Shown here: positions 42,242 through 51,603 of the stretch, one piece after another
Layout: each line of letters begins with the position of its first letter
Numbering within the stretch: the first letter of the stretch is position 1
Assembly: GCF_002264395.1 (NCBI RefSeq)
Contig: NZ_NFVA01000004.1
Span: forward strand, 62,001 to 126,000
Origin: Paenibacillus sp. VTT E-133291
GTDB taxonomy: Bacteria; Bacillota; Bacilli; Paenibacillales; Paenibacillaceae
Reading direction: 5' to 3'
DNA: 64,000 nt
Made by a program: the position numbers and the translations under genes
Notes under the pieces: generated by a model
Databases searched by the model: none
Told to the model about the DNA's origin: nothing
What the model saw: only the letters and a program-made list of their open reading frames with translations

Positions 42242-42762
42242 TGAGTACGAAGCCTAAGAGCGAGTCTACTATGAAATTATTGCTGGCAGCCGTATTTATT
42301 GTCTATATGTATTTCTTGATCCGAATTATTGTATTTAAAGGTGCACCTTTTAGCTTGCCATCACTTTGGGAACAGGCTGGGCGTATGCTTGAACATCCCG
42401 ACAGAATTTTTAATCGACAGGGCAACTATATACCTTTTAAAGAGATCTCGCGGGGGATAGAACATCTGTCACTTTCAGATCCTTTTTCATCACTTAATTT
42501 AGTGGGCAATCTTCTGGCGTTTATTCCTTTTGGAGTCATTGTACCTATGCTGTTATCGCAAAAAGAAAGGTTATTCCAAAAGGTCTTCATGCTCTCTTTT
42601 GCGCTGAGTCTGAGCTTTGAAGCTACACAATTAGTATTGTATATCGGCACCTTTGACGTAGATGATCTGATCTTAAATACTTGCGGTGGGGTAGTCGGTT
42701 ACGCCATGTATAGAATGCTGGTTTCTTCTGGATTGTTTACAACTATATCGAAGCGGTGTTAG
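42241..42762 (+). CDS. VanZ family membrane protein
   Basis: The 173-residue protein has about four membrane segments and the VanZ pattern: an N-terminal helix, the region NYIPFKEISRGIEHLS, SLNLVGNLLAFIPFGVIVPML, then LSLSFEATQLVLYIGTFDVDDLILNTCGGVVGY. The conserved FE-x-x-Q and DVDDLILN motifs are intact. VanZ proteins modestly alter sensitivity to cell-wall-binding compounds by an unresolved mechanism. The start ATG overlaps the VanY stop. Confidence 0.9.
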   Translation: MSTKPKSESTMKLLLAAVFIVYMYFLIRIIVFKGAPFSLPSLWEQAGRMLEHPDRIFNRQGNYIPFKEISRGIEHLSLSDPFSSLNLVGNLLAFIPFGVIVPMLLSQKERLFQKVFMLSFALSLSFEATQLVLYIGTFDVDDLILNTCGGVVGYAMYRMLVSSGLFTTISKRC

Positions 42763-42807
42763 TATTTGTGGATGGTAGATATAGACAGGAAATAGAAGGG
42801 GCATGGT

Positions 42808-43644
42808 ATGAAAAAACGTATTTCGGATATTGTTTCCATCATTGTAGGAGCATTGCTGTTCTCCTTGGCCGTTAACTTGTTTGTGATTCCGAACGAATTC
42901 GGTGAAGGCGGGGTAACGGGACTGACTATGATTACATACTATTTGTATCAATGGTCACCGGGTATTGTTAGCTTAATTCTTAATGCTTTATTATTGATTA
43001 TGGGTTATAAATTTTTGGACAAAACGACGACGGTATACACGATTATTGCGGTGTTTTTTAACTCGTTATTCTTGATTCTTACGAAGAATTGGCATATCGC
43101 CAGCGATGAGTTGATCATCAATGCAATATTTGGAGGCATCTTGTCTGGTGTGGGTATCGGAATGATCATACGCGTGGGTGGGACGACCGCAGGTTCAACC
43201 ATTATCGCCAGAATCTTGCATAAATTTTTGGATTGGAACGTTAGCTACGCTCTTCTTCTGGTCGATTTAGTTGTGGTATTTGCTTCGTATTTCATCATTG
43301 GTGTTCAAAGTCTGATGTTTACGATTGTGATGCTCTATATAGCGACTAAGGTGATGGACTTCATTATTGAGGGAGTGAATCCTAAGAAGGCCATTACGAT
43401 TGTATCCAAGGAGCAGGACAAAATTGCTGAACAAGTGAATCGAATCATGGATAGAGGGGTCACAGTCATTTATGGCCGGGGATATTATACTAAAGAACCC
43501 AAAGAGCTGCTTTACATTGTCATTAGCAAACAGGAAGTGACCATGCTTAAGAAAATTGTAAGATCGATTGATAAAGAGGCTTTTATCGCCATTCACGATG
43601 TAAGAGATGTGTTCGGGGAAGGCTTTGTGGAACTGGCAAAATAA
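42808..43644 (+). CDS. YitT family membrane protein
   Basis: The 278-residue protein has five membrane helices in residues 1-170 with the YitT_membrane signature (NLFVIPNEFGEGGVTGLTMITYYL, IRVGGTTAGSTIIARIL). A C-terminal cytoplasmic DUF2179 domain follows (ITIVSKEQDKIAEQVNRIMDRGVTVIYGRGYYTKEPKELLYIVISKQEV). Transport substrate is unknown. It is on the same strand as VanZ with a 45-bp gap, so it may be cotranscribed, and a terminator follows it. Confidence 0.92.
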   Translation: MKKRISDIVSIIVGALLFSLAVNLFVIPNEFGEGGVTGLTMITYYLYQWSPGIVSLILNALLLIMGYKFLDKTTTVYTIIAVFFNSLFLILTKNWHIASDELIINAIFGGILSGVGIGMIIRVGGTTAGSTIIARILHKFLDWNVSYALLLVDLVVVFASYFIIGVQSLMFTIVMLYIATKVMDFIIEGVNPKKAITIVSKEQDKIAEQVNRIMDRGVTVIYGRGYYTKEPKELLYIVISKQEVTMLKKIVRSIDKEAFIAIHDVRDVFGEGFVELAK

Positions 43645-43654
43645 GAGCTAAAGT

Positions 43655-43698
43655 GCTGTCCGGTAGCTACCTGAGCTGCTTGGGCGGCTTTTTTTTTG
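43655..43698 (+). terminator. Rho-independent terminator
   Basis: AGCTGC-TTGG-GCGGCT followed by nine T; an alternative longer stem uses GCTGTCC with GGGCGGC. Confidence 0.75.
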
Positions 43699-43852
43699 GG
43701 TTGGGCATTCGAATGTGATAGATATCATTGCGTTTTCTGTTTGTTCACATTTTATTAAATTTTAAAGTGATTCAGCGCACACTCGCTCATTTGCAGCTTC
43801 TATATGCTTGTTATAGAGGCATTATCTAATTGCAGGAGAGAGGGTTATTCAT

Positions 43853-45058
43853 ATGTTAGATCAACAAACGATTGCTATTATAAAATCAACAGTTCCTGTA
43901 TTACAGGTTCATGGAACAACCATTACTACGACGTTCTATGGCATGTTATTTGAAAACCATCCAGAGCTATTAAATATATTTAATCATGCCAATCAGCGGC
44001 AAGGCAGACAGCAGACAGCGCTTGCTAACGCAGTCCTAGCAGCGGCTATGAATATTGATCAACTAGAGAATATCTTACCAGTGGTGAAACAGATTGCTGA
44101 GAAGCATCGCGCGCTAGGTGTATTGCCTGAGCATTATCCGATTGTGGGTGAGACCTTGTTAGCTGCGATTGGGCAAGTGCTTGGCGATGCGGCAACACCG
44201 GAAATTATAGATGCATGGGCCAAGGCCTATGGTGTGATCGCAGATGCTTTCATTGGTGTGGAAGCGCAAAAGTATCGTGAAGCTGCGGAAGCTCCGGGGG
44301 GCTGGAGTGGATTCAGAAACTTTGTCGTCACTCGGAAGGTTAGAGAAAGTGAGCTTATTACTTCTTTTTACCTGTCTCCTGAGGACGGAGGGGAGATCTC
44401 CTCTTATGCCCCGGGTCAGTACATCACGGTACGTGTTCAGCCTAAGGGCGAGGAATATTCCCATATTCGCCACTACAGTTTGTCCAGTGCTCCGGGACAG
44501 ATGTATTACCGTATCACTGTTAAACGGGAAGGCGAAGGGTTAGACAGACCCGCAGGCGTCGTATCTACTTATCTGCATGATTTCGTCCAAGTGGGCTCTA
44601 TTTTAGAAGTGGGTTCTCCAGCGGGCGATTTTGTACTGGATCAGCGTAGTGATACTCCGGTGGTTCTAATCAGTGGGGGTGTGGGCTTAACCCCAATGGT
44701 AAGTATGCTGGAGACAATAATTGCTGCACAGCCAGAACGCGAGGTAACCTATATTCATGCAGCCATCAATGGAAGTTTGCATGCTATGAAAGATAGGGTG
44801 GCAGATTTAGCGCAATCTCATTCTTCTCTTCGGTCCTATGTATGTTATGAATCTCCAAACGAAGGAGAACAGTACAATAGATCTGGTTATATTGATCTTT
44901 CTTGGCTTCAAGAAATAGCAGATGTGAACTCTGAATTCTATTTCTGTGGGCCGACCCCTTTTATGAAGGTCATATATAAGGCGCTCAAGGAATGGAGGGT
45001 ACCTGATGACAGAATTCATTTTGAATTTTTTGGCCCTGCCGGCAGTTTAGAAGAATAA
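43853..45058 (+). CDS. hmp: Flavohemoglobin (nitric oxide dioxygenase)
   Basis: The 401-residue protein has the full Hmp layout. The globin domain (1-140) has distal Tyr29 (TTTFYGML) and proximal His85 (AEKHRALGV). The FAD domain (about 150-260) has the [10 protein letters not shown] motif, and the NAD domain has [16 protein letters not shown] and [10 protein letters not shown]. It converts NO to nitrate using NAD(P)H and O2. AGGAGAGAGGG precedes the ATG. A bacterial NO synthase gene lies 3.6 kb downstream, so this strain may both make and remove NO. Confidence 0.96.
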   Translation: MLDQQTIAIIKSTVPVLQVHGTTITTTFYGMLFENHPELLNIFNHANQRQGRQQTALANAVLAAAMNIDQLENILPVVKQIAEKHRALGVLPEHYPIVGETLLAAIGQVLGDAATPEIIDAWAKAYGVIADAFIGVEAQKYREAAEAPGGWSGFRNFVVTRKVRESELITSFYLSPEDGGEISSYAPGQYITVRVQPKGEEYSHIRHYSLSSAPGQMYYRITVKREGEGLDRPAGVVSTYLHDFVQVGSILEVGSPAGDFVLDQRSDTPVVLISGGVGLTPMVSMLETIIAAQPEREVTYIHAAINGSLHAMKDRVADLAQSHSSLRSYVCYESPNEGEQYNRSGYIDLSWLQEIADVNSEFYFCGPTPFMKVIYKALKEWRVPDDRIHFEFFGPAGSLEE

Positions 45059-45063
45059 TATAT

Positions 45064-45105
45064 AACAAAAAGCGCTTCAGCCGATTGGCTGAAGCGCTTT
45101 TTGTT
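45064..45105. terminator. Strong bidirectional rho-independent terminator
   Basis: AACAAAAAGCGCTTCAGCC / GGCTGAAGCGCTTTTTGTT, loop GATT, between convergent hmp and the stalk/DUF3298 gene. Confidence 0.92.
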
Positions 45106-45117
45106 TTGCGTTAGTAT

Positions 45118-46221
45118 TTATTTGAAAGAAGCAAATGGATCGGTGCCTTTAGGCAATATTGAACTGAAATTAAAGGTGTAGGTAGGAATTCCAGCTGCAT
45201 AAGGTGCGATTTCATATTGTTGATAGAAGATAGCTAAGCCACTTTCACTGACGTAGAAGGCTGGTTTATCTGTGAGTCCACCCGTTGACTCCGGAAAAGC
45301 AATATCCTTAGTGCTTGCCTTCAACATTTTATCTAGCTTTTGTTTGTAGTTTGGTTCTGCCTTTAGCAGGTCTTTAAGCTCTATCTTCTTACCATCCTTC
45401 AGCGAGAAGGTATGTCCCTCGCGCATGGTACCGCCGTGTGCTCCACCGCTGTAACCATATTGATCGACTACAATACTAAGTATGCCTTCGCGGTTAAAGG
45501 TGACAACATAATTTTGAGAATAGTCATATTTATTCTCTATCGTACCATCTCTACGGCTAGACTCTTTCTCAGCCTCTGACACGAATAGTTCAGCCTCTTT
45601 TTTGAAGGTAGCATTAATCGTATTTTGCACTTCATCGGTTAGACCGCTGATTTTTGGATATTGTACTTTAATACTAGCATTCTTATTGCTCTTGTCTAAG
45701 GCAACAGAGGTGATCTTGATGTCATTCATCACCTTATTGCTAAGCTCAAGCGATTTCTGAGCTGGATTATATACGCCTTGAACACCTAAATAATCATTTA
45801 ACAGTTTGAAAGGAACATATAAGCGGTCATTGATCATCTTCACTTCATGATTTCCGGTCATGCTATAAATGTAATATCCGTTTAAATCGGTACTGACGCC
45901 ATAGTCAGAGACCTCCATGTTCAGCTTCGCCGAGTCACTACCTACACTGTAAGTCTTTGTGGTTGAATTGTATTGAATAGCAAGGCCGAAGGCATCACGC
46001 AATACGGTTAAAGGGATCATGGTATTTCCATCTACGATTTTTCCTTGCTGCGTTAAGACTTGGCCTTTATATTTAAGCACCACAGAAGGCTGCTGAACGG
46101 CTTGTTTAACCGTTTTCGTGGTCGTTGCAGCCTGAACAGAATTCCCTCCGATGAGTCCAGTACCTCCAAGTAATACTCCAGTTGCTAATACAGCAGACGT
46201 CCATTTCATAGTTTTGTTCAT
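45118..46221 (-). CDS. Secreted stalk-domain protein with DUF4163/DUF3298
   Basis: The 367-residue secreted protein has a signal peptide (about 1-32). A copper-amine-oxidase-N stalk domain at about 50-165 follows (GNTMIPLTVLRDAFGLAIQYNSTTKTY; DRLYVPFKLLNDYLGVQGVYNPAQKSLEL). DUF4163 (about 170-250) and DUF3298 (VVDQYGYSGGAHGGTMREGHTFSLKDGKKIELKDLL) complete it. The DUF3298 part is shared with the anti-sigma factor RsiV, but no N-terminal cytoplasmic anti-sigma part is present here. Surface or cell-wall association is likely. The 182-bp stretch upstream holds only AT-rich promoter-like DNA. Confidence 0.88.
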   Translation of the reverse strand: MNKTMKWTSAVLATGVLLGGTGLIGGNSVQAATTTKTVKQAVQQPSVVLKYKGQVLTQQGKIVDGNTMIPLTVLRDAFGLAIQYNSTTKTYSVGSDSAKLNMEVSDYGVSTDLNGYYIYSMTGNHEVKMINDRLYVPFKLLNDYLGVQGVYNPAQKSLELSNKVMNDIKITSVALDKSNKNASIKVQYPKISGLTDEVQNTINATFKKEAELFVSEAEKESSRRDGTIENKYDYSQNYVVTFNREGILSIVVDQYGYSGGAHGGTMREGHTFSLKDGKKIELKDLLKAEPNYKQKLDKMLKASTKDIAFPESTGGLTDKPAFYVSESGLAIFYQQYEIAPYAAGIPTYTFNFSSILPKGTDPFASFK

Positions 46222-46403
46222 GATTTAATTTCTCCTCTCCAATGATGGGCTTATGTAGTTCATTATGATTTTTGATGTTGTCTATCACTCCTACAATTAT
46301 ACCTAGGCCCCCAATAGATTTGATTACAAACAGGGTTACAGTGTTGTTGCATAGACGTGCAAAAGGTATATACTTTTTAACCATTTATTAATTTTTGACA
46401 CAA

Positions 46404-47261
46404 TCATAAGGACTTTAAAGTAATTACGGTAAGCTCGGGGCGGCAATTAAAACGTATAGGCATACGAGTCACTCCAATCCCGCGTGTGGTATAGATCTGG
46501 AGTCGACTATCTGGGAGCTGGTATAGTCCGCTTGAATATTTACTGCCGTGAGGCGGAGTATACAAGGCACCTACAAAGGGGAGACGCACCTGTCCTCCGT
46601 GACTATGGCCGGACAATTGCAGATCTATGGGAAGATCACTATATTCATCAGCAAAATCAGGCTCGTGAGCAAGGAGTAGGGTACATGCCTTATCAGGGAT
46701 ATGGCGTAGCGCCTGATGAATATCTGCTTTGCCGACCCACGGATCATCTACTCCAGCTAGATAAAGCGCCTCCGCATCTTTTTTTAAGACAATATGTTCA
46801 TTATGAAGCACGTGGAAGCCAGATTGCGCTAACCCTTTCGTTACAGCTTTCCTAGTACCAAAAGCATCGTGGTTACCTAATACAGCATATTGTCCAAAGG
46901 GTGCCCGCAACTGTGAACATAAGTCTACAGCCTCAGAAATATATTCGGTTGAATGATCGAGTAGATCCCCAGTGAAGCAGATCAGATCTGGACTTACATG
47001 TTGAATTTGCTGTACTAACTCTGTTAAGGCTTCGGACTTCGTATACACGCCTAAGTGTAAATCACTGAAATGAACGATACGAAATCTATCGAATGTTGGA
47101 GGGAGTAGAGGAAGCTTTATATCTATATGTTTAACTTCAAGCCAGTAGGGCTCGACCCAGTGAGAATAAATGCCGGTCGCACTAGCGGTTCCAAGCAGCC
47201 CGAGCGACACTTGAGCACTTTTCTTCAGAAATTGGCGTCTGCTAATAGGTTTAGTATTCAT
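46404..47261 (-). CDS. Tat-exported metallophosphoesterase (YkuE/YaeI-like)
   Basis: The 285-residue protein has a twin-arginine signal (SRRQFLKKSAQVSLGLLGTA). Calcineurin-like phosphoesterase motifs follow: HFSDLHLG (about 66-73), FTGDLLDH, VLGNHDAFG, LLAHEPDF, and LSGHSHGGQ. All metal ligands (Asp, His, Asp, Asn, His, His-x-His) are present. Homologues act at the membrane face, e.g. on UDP-sugar lipids or other phosphoesters; the substrate is not defined here. It is divergent from the chemotaxis-type transducer. Confidence 0.92.
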   Translation of the reverse strand: MNTKPISRRQFLKKSAQVSLGLLGTASATGIYSHWVEPYWLEVKHIDIKLPLLPPTFDRFRIVHFSDLHLGVYTKSEALTELVQQIQHVSPDLICFTGDLLDHSTEYISEAVDLCSQLRAPFGQYAVLGNHDAFGTRKAVTKGLAQSGFHVLHNEHIVLKKDAEALYLAGVDDPWVGKADIHQALRHIPDKACTLLLAHEPDFADEYSDLPIDLQLSGHSHGGQVRLPFVGALYTPPHGSKYSSGLYQLPDSRLQIYTTRGIGVTRMPIRFNCRPELTVITLKSL

Positions 47262-47367
47262 GAATCCATCCTACGGTAGAATTGTTACTTTAATATGACA
47301 ATATTCATTATGTCACCCATTGTGTCGATAAACTTACATATACATTTACTTAATGGGAGATGAACAG

Positions 47368-48189
47368 ATGAGTATTATCGATGCCTTAGTCCTCGCAGCA
47401 CCTTATTTCAAAAAGATTCACTCGCAGGATATTATGATTGGAATCACGGACAGGGAAATCTTCCAGTATTATACTCCTAGTAATGCCATTAATCTTGGAT
47501 TGGTTAAAGGAAGTCCTATTCCACCTGAAGACTTAACCATTTCAAATGGATTGAAAGGTGAGGTTAGCTTTAACCGCATTCCAGCAGAAATATATGGATC
47601 TCCTGTGATTTCAACATGTGTTCCTATATATGGAACAGATAACGAGGTAGTGGGCGTGTTCGCAATTGCTTACACACTGGAGAACGAGAATAAGCTTGAG
47701 GTATTTACAGAAGAGATTAATGGGATAAGCAATCACCTAATGGATATGGTTCAGAGCGTAGCTGCCCAATCTGAAGAATTATCGGCCACCTCTCAACAAA
47801 TATTAGATAATACACGTAGAGCGGTAACGGAGTCTCAAGAAGTAAATAAGGTTACTAGCTTCATTCGTGAAATTTCTGAGCAGACGAATCTGCTAGGACT
47901 AAATGCGGCCATCGAAGCTGCGCGTGTAGGAGAGCAGGGGGCGGGCTTTGGCGTTGTGGCTAAGGAAGTACGCAAACTGTCTGTAAATACCAAAGAAGCA
48001 ACCCATAATATTGAAAAATCACTCAGTGATGTTCAAAAGTCCATTAAACAAATGGAGCTGGAAATTGAAGCGATCTCCGCTTCTTCACACGCACAAGCAG
48101 AACTTGTCACCGAATTCAGCGGGGTAATTGAACGCTTGAATAAGGCCAGCAAAGAAATGACTACTTTCATGCAATCCATCATCCAGTAG
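47368..48189 (+). CDS. Soluble methyl-accepting chemotaxis-type transducer (YfmS-like)
   Basis: The 273-residue protein has an N-terminal ligand-sensing region (about 1-115) containing [29 protein letters not shown] and a [10 protein letters not shown] motif. A shortened MCP signalling domain follows, with the hairpin-tip sequence [34 protein letters not shown]. No transmembrane segment or HAMP is present, so it is cytoplasmic, like B. subtilis YfmS. The ATG at 47368 has GGGAGATG upstream; one at 47353 lacks a site. It would signal to CheA/CheW encoded elsewhere. Confidence 0.9.
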   Translation: MSIIDALVLAAPYFKKIHSQDIMIGITDREIFQYYTPSNAINLGLVKGSPIPPEDLTISNGLKGEVSFNRIPAEIYGSPVISTCVPIYGTDNEVVGVFAIAYTLENENKLEVFTEEINGISNHLMDMVQSVAAQSEELSATSQQILDNTRRAVTESQEVNKVTSFIREISEQTNLLGLNAAIEAARVGEQGAGFGVVAKEVRKLSVNTKEATHNIEKSLSDVQKSIKQMELEIEAISASSHAQAELVTEFSGVIERLNKASKEMTTFMQSIIQ

Positions 48190-48266
48190 GGTGTATGCAT
48201 AAAGTTACTTATCCTAAACCATGCTAGAAGAGACAGGCGCATTTCAGAAGGGAGCGAATTTCATTT

Positions 48267-48545
48267 ATGAAACAACCCGATTCCAGTCTGCAAGCGAACG
48301 ACAATGTAACTCAAGCCAAAAATGCTTTAGGCAAACTTCATTTCTCTGTCTCTCAGGCGCTTAGTCATCCAACAGAACAGACTTTGGCACAGGCTGAGAA
48401 CCGTTTGGCGCATACCGAACAGGCGGTGGAGCAAGCTCAGGCCTGGTTAGGCCCCCAAGGTGTGGAGTTGGCTGAAGAACTGCTGGCCGAGGATAAGAGC
48501 AGGCTTGCTGCATTGAAGACGCAAGGGAAACGTTCAGAACGCTAG
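48267..48545 (+). CDS. Small conserved-looking coiled-coil protein, unknown function
   Basis: The 92-residue hydrophilic protein is almost all helix, with heptad-like patterns rich in Ala, Gln, Leu and Glu (SHPTEQTLAQAENRLAHTEQAVEQAQAWLG). No Cys, membrane segment or signal is present. AAGGGAGCG precedes the ATG by about 8 bases and codon use is normal, so it is probably a real gene. Nothing in it points to a function. A hairpin follows. Confidence 0.65.
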   Translation: MKQPDSSLQANDNVTQAKNALGKLHFSVSQALSHPTEQTLAQAENRLAHTEQAVEQAQAWLGPQGVELAEELLAEDKSRLAALKTQGKRSER

Positions 48546-48556
48546 ATGTTCCTGCT

Positions 48557-48590
48557 ACAACCCGTGAGGCGACTAAGCTTCACGGGTTGT
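48557..48590 (+). terminator. Hairpin, probable weak terminator
   Basis: ACAACCCGTGA / TCACGGGTTGT is a perfect 11-bp stem, but the following T-run is poor (TCTC). Confidence 0.6.
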
Positions 48591-48685
48591 TCTCATGCAC
48601 TGTTTCTTTAAGGGTGTAGCTTAGGATTGAGGATGGTATACTGGATTGAAGGTTCTGGCAAGAGCTTGGATGGGGGATAAACGAT

Positions 48686-49807
48686 ATGAATGGTAAGGAC
48701 ATTGAAGAGTTAACCCGGCAGGCGGAGGCTTTCGTTCGACAATGTTACGCTGAACTTGATAAGACTGAAGCTGATATGGATCATCGCATCCAAGCCGTAC
48801 GAGAAGAAATTAATCAATCCGGGAGTTACACACATACAACGGAAGAGTTGGCTCATGGGGCAAGAATGGCTTGGCGAAATAATAGCCGCTGCATTGGCCG
48901 CCTCTTCTGGCAATCCATTGAGCTGATGGATGAACGTCTGGCAGAGACCGAGGAGGATATTGCTGAAGCTTTGCTGCGACATCTGGAAAAGGCGAGTAAT
49001 GGAGGACGCATTCGTCCACTTATCACGGTCTTCCGCAGCGGGGTAGATCCTGACCGGAGAATCCGGATTTGGAACCATCAATTGATTCGTTACGCGGGAT
49101 ATCCTGGTGATGCTGAACATGAACGCGCTGGTGATCCGGCATCGGATGAATTTACGAAATTGTGCCAACAACTAGGCTGGCAGGGAACAAGGGGCGATTT
49201 TGATGTATTGCCGCTAGTGATCAGCATAGGTAATGGGCATCCCCATGTATTTCCTATTCCTCAATACCTCATTCAGGAGGTACCGTTAACGCATCCCGAA
49301 ATTGAACGTTTTGCAGAGCTTCAGCTTCGCTGGTATTCTGTACCGATCATTTCGGACATGCAGTTGGAGATTGGGGGAATTCTATACCCCGCGGCTCCTT
49401 TTAACGGCTGGTACATGGAGACTGAAATAGGCTCACGTAACTTAGGGGATACTGGACGATATAACACTTTGCCGGCTGTAGCTGATCTGATGGGACTTGA
49501 CCGCTCCAGTAACACAACGCTTTGGAAGGATCGGGTGCTTCTTGAGTTGAATCGTGCAGTACTGCATTCCTTTAAGCAAGCTGGGGTCAGTATCGTTGAT
49601 CACCATACAGCAGCCGATCAATTTGTGAGATTCCAAGAGCAGGAGCAGGGACATGAACGTCAGGTTTCGGGACGCTGGTCATGGCTGATCCCCCCTATGT
49701 CTCCGTCGTCTACACCGATTTGGCATGACAGTAAGCTGAAAGAATATGATTACAGCCCTCGTTTCCTTTATCAGCGATCACCTGTGGCCACCTGCCCTTT
49801 TCACTAG
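48686..49807 (+). CDS. nos: Bacterial nitric oxide synthase oxygenase
   Basis: The 373-residue oxygenase domain is typical of bacterial NOS without a reductase domain. Haem-ligating Cys69 is in MAWRNNSRCIGRLFW, arginine and haem-pocket residues are in PFNGWYMETEIGSRN (Glu near 248), and dimer/pterin-site features are in VDHHTAADQFVRF and SGRWSWLIPPMSPS. It makes NO from arginine using electrons from host flavodoxins or similar reductases. GGGGGATAAACG precedes the ATG. A flavohemoglobin gene is 3.6 kb upstream on the same strand. Confidence 0.96.
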   Translation: MNGKDIEELTRQAEAFVRQCYAELDKTEADMDHRIQAVREEINQSGSYTHTTEELAHGARMAWRNNSRCIGRLFWQSIELMDERLAETEEDIAEALLRHLEKASNGGRIRPLITVFRSGVDPDRRIRIWNHQLIRYAGYPGDAEHERAGDPASDEFTKLCQQLGWQGTRGDFDVLPLVISIGNGHPHVFPIPQYLIQEVPLTHPEIERFAELQLRWYSVPIISDMQLEIGGILYPAAPFNGWYMETEIGSRNLGDTGRYNTLPAVADLMGLDRSSNTTLWKDRVLLELNRAVLHSFKQAGVSIVDHHTAADQFVRFQEQEQGHERQVSGRWSWLIPPMSPSSTPIWHDSKLKEYDYSPRFLYQRSPVATCPFH

Positions 49808-49824
49808 CCATCGAATTTATGATC

Positions 49825-49867
49825 AAAAAAGCGCCAAGTTCCCCTTATAAGGAAACTGGCGCTTTTT
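49825..49867. terminator. Bidirectional rho-independent terminator
   Basis: AAAAAGCGCCAAGTT / AACTGGCGCTTTTT-like stem with A-run and T-run. It overlaps the stop codon of the convergent TetR gene. Confidence 0.87.
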
Positions 49868-50507
49868 AGGCTTTTAAATGATCCAGGAAAATTCGTTTGA
49901 GAAGCTCAAGCTGATCGTCGGAGTCTAGGTCCGATTCTAGCAGGAGAATATTCTTTTTCATCGTTAGTTTCCTGGAAAAGAGGGCAAAGCTATTCATAAG
50001 AGTGATCAAGGTCTCTTTCACAGGGAGACCGGCACGAATAGAACCGTCTTCCACTCCATTTTGAATGATTCTGGAGTATTCATGCCAGATCTTACGATTG
50101 AGTGCATTGAAATTCAGCACATCCTCCACAGGCTCACTCGAGTGTGAGGCGTAGCTTTCGAAATTGACCATAAAGATAATACTTAGATGATTCTGATCCA
50201 GTATAAAGAAATCAAATAATTTCTCAATCTTTTCAAGACAGGTAAGTGGCAAGTCGGCCACATATTTAAAATAATCGAGCATAGGCTCCAGCATTCGGGT
50301 GGCCACAGCCACGATGAGCTTTTCTTTTCTAGGAAAATATCGAAACAACGTCGCAATCCCTATATTTGCTTCACTCGCGACATCCTGCATCGTCGATTTT
50401 TCAATTCCTTTTTGCGAAAATACCTGTTCTGCCGCTTCGAGAATCGCAAATAATCGTTGCTGCTTACCGTCGGATCTTTCTTTTTCGTAGCGTGTTTTAG
50501 GATTCAT
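49866..50507 (-). CDS. TetR/AcrR-family transcriptional regulator
   Basis: The 213-residue protein has an N-terminal HTH (KSTMQDVASEANIGIATLFRYFPRKEKLIVAV, about 38-68) and a helical ligand-binding part. It is divergent from an SDR gene. A TGATAGT-GTG-ACTATCA inverted repeat in the spacer (50632-50648) is its likely operator. The inducer is unknown. Confidence 0.9.
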   Translation of the reverse strand: MNPKTRYEKERSDGKQQRLFAILEAAEQVFSQKGIEKSTMQDVASEANIGIATLFRYFPRKEKLIVAVATRMLEPMLDYFKYVADLPLTCLEKIEKLFDFFILDQNHLSIIFMVNFESYASHSSEPVEDVLNFNALNRKIWHEYSRIIQNGVEDGSIRAGLPVKETLITLMNSFALFSRKLTMKKNILLLESDLDSDDQLELLKRIFLDHLKA

Positions 50508-50631
50508 GAGGGATAGACCCTTCCATTTTTTGATTAGGTTCTTTAATTATTAGTATTATATCCACCGTTTATTGGATTAAGCAAGGAGTAGTTGTAGTTG
50601 TTTCATAATAATGATATGATGTATATCACAG

Positions 50632-50648
50632 TGATAGTGTGACTATCA
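50632..50648. promoter_or_regulatory. Putative TetR operator
   Basis: TGATAGT-GTG-ACTATCA is a perfect 7-bp-arm inverted repeat, extended by flanking TATATCAC sequences. It lies 48 bp upstream of the SDR start in the divergent spacer. Confidence 0.55.
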
Positions 50649-50695
50649 TCACTCGAATTATTATATCACAATACGATTATAGAGGAGACTTAATT

Positions 50696-51448
50696 ATGAA
50701 TCGTCTAACTAATAAAGTAGCAATCATTACAGGTGCAGGCAGCGGTATGGGTCGTGAAGAAGCGCTTTTGATGTCCAAAGAGGGCGCTACAGTTGTAGCA
50801 ACAGATATTAACGAAGCTGCCGTACAAGCGGTTGTGAAGGAAATCGAAGCCAATGGTGGACAAGCAGCAGCTTATGCACATAATGTAGCTTCTGAAGAAG
50901 ATTGGATTAAGGTTGTAGAAGATGTGGTTAGCAAGTTTGGTAAAATTGATATCCTGGTAAATAACGCAGGGATCTCTTTCCCCGTTCAATTGCTTGAATC
51001 CACTGTTGATCAATGGAACAAAGTAATGAACATTAACGTGAGCAGCGTATTCTTAGGCATGAAGCATGTTGTTCCTCAAATGCAGAACAATAAAGGCGGT
51101 TCCATCGTCAATATTTCCTCCATCGCAGGTTTGACGGGCAGCAGCGGTGCTGGCGCTTATACAGCTTCTAAAGGTGCCGTTCGTATGCTGAGTAAAGCAG
51201 CAGCTGTAGACTTTGGTAAAGATAACATCCGCGTGAACTCTGTTCACCCAGGCTTTATCGAAACCCCAATGAGTGCTGAATTTGTAAATGACGAAAGAAT
51301 GCATAGCTTCTTTATGTCCCAGACTGCATTGCCACGCGTTGGACGTGCTTCTGAAGTAGCTGAAGCTGTATTGTTCTTGGCTTCTGATGAAGCTTCATAC
51401 ATTACAGGTGTTGAGCTGCCAGTTGATGGCGGAGTGGTAGCTAAATAA
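50696..51448 (+). CDS. Short-chain dehydrogenase/reductase (glucose-1-dehydrogenase-like)
   Basis: The 250-residue classical SDR has TGAGSGMG (about 12-19), ATDIN at the end of strand 2 (NAD-type Asp), NNAGIS (about 90), the catalytic Ser in NISSIAG and Tyr-x3-Lys in YTASKG, and the usual ending TGVELPVDGG. The start is ATG 50696 with AGAGGAG; a frame open from 50639 lacks a site and would run through the operator. The substrate is unknown; it is likely induced by a compound sensed by the divergent TetR. Confidence 0.92.
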   Translation: MNRLTNKVAIITGAGSGMGREEALLMSKEGATVVATDINEAAVQAVVKEIEANGGQAAAYAHNVASEEDWIKVVEDVVSKFGKIDILVNNAGISFPVQLLESTVDQWNKVMNINVSSVFLGMKHVVPQMQNNKGGSIVNISSIAGLTGSSGAGAYTASKGAVRMLSKAAAVDFGKDNIRVNSVHPGFIETPMSAEFVNDERMHSFFMSQTALPRVGRASEVAEAVLFLASDEASYITGVELPVDGGVVAK

Positions 51449-51474
51449 TAAATTTATAAATAGGAAACACTAAG

Positions 51475-51523
51475 AAAGCCGTCTCATGCGTAGAATCTGT
51501 CTATACGTAGGGCGGCTTTTTTG
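51475..51523 (+). terminator. Rho-independent terminator
   Basis: AAAGCCGTC ... GGCGGCTTT with inner TACG pairing and T-run after the SDR gene. Confidence 0.8.
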
Positions 51524-51603
51524 CACCCATTTCTACCGAACATTAGCCTACAACCCTGCATAACATATAGCACTTGTAAGTAGGAGAAGGGTGTGGTTCG
51601 GAG

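Noticed and set aside
40567..42762. Glycopeptide resistance (van) operon
   Set aside because: VanH, ligase and VanX genes are absent; VanY/VanZ alone do not make a resistance operon.
45118..46221. RsiV-type anti-sigma factor
   Set aside because: It shares the DUF3298 part only; it has a signal peptide and stalk domain instead of a cytoplasmic anti-sigma domain, and no sigma factor gene is nearby.
46484..46855. Plus-strand frame over the metallophosphoesterase gene
   Set aside because: The phosphoesterase has all metal motifs and a Tat signal; the antisense frame shows nothing.
48710..49171. Minus-strand frame opposite the NO synthase gene
   Set aside because: NOS motifs are intact on the plus strand and the antisense frame has no start signals.
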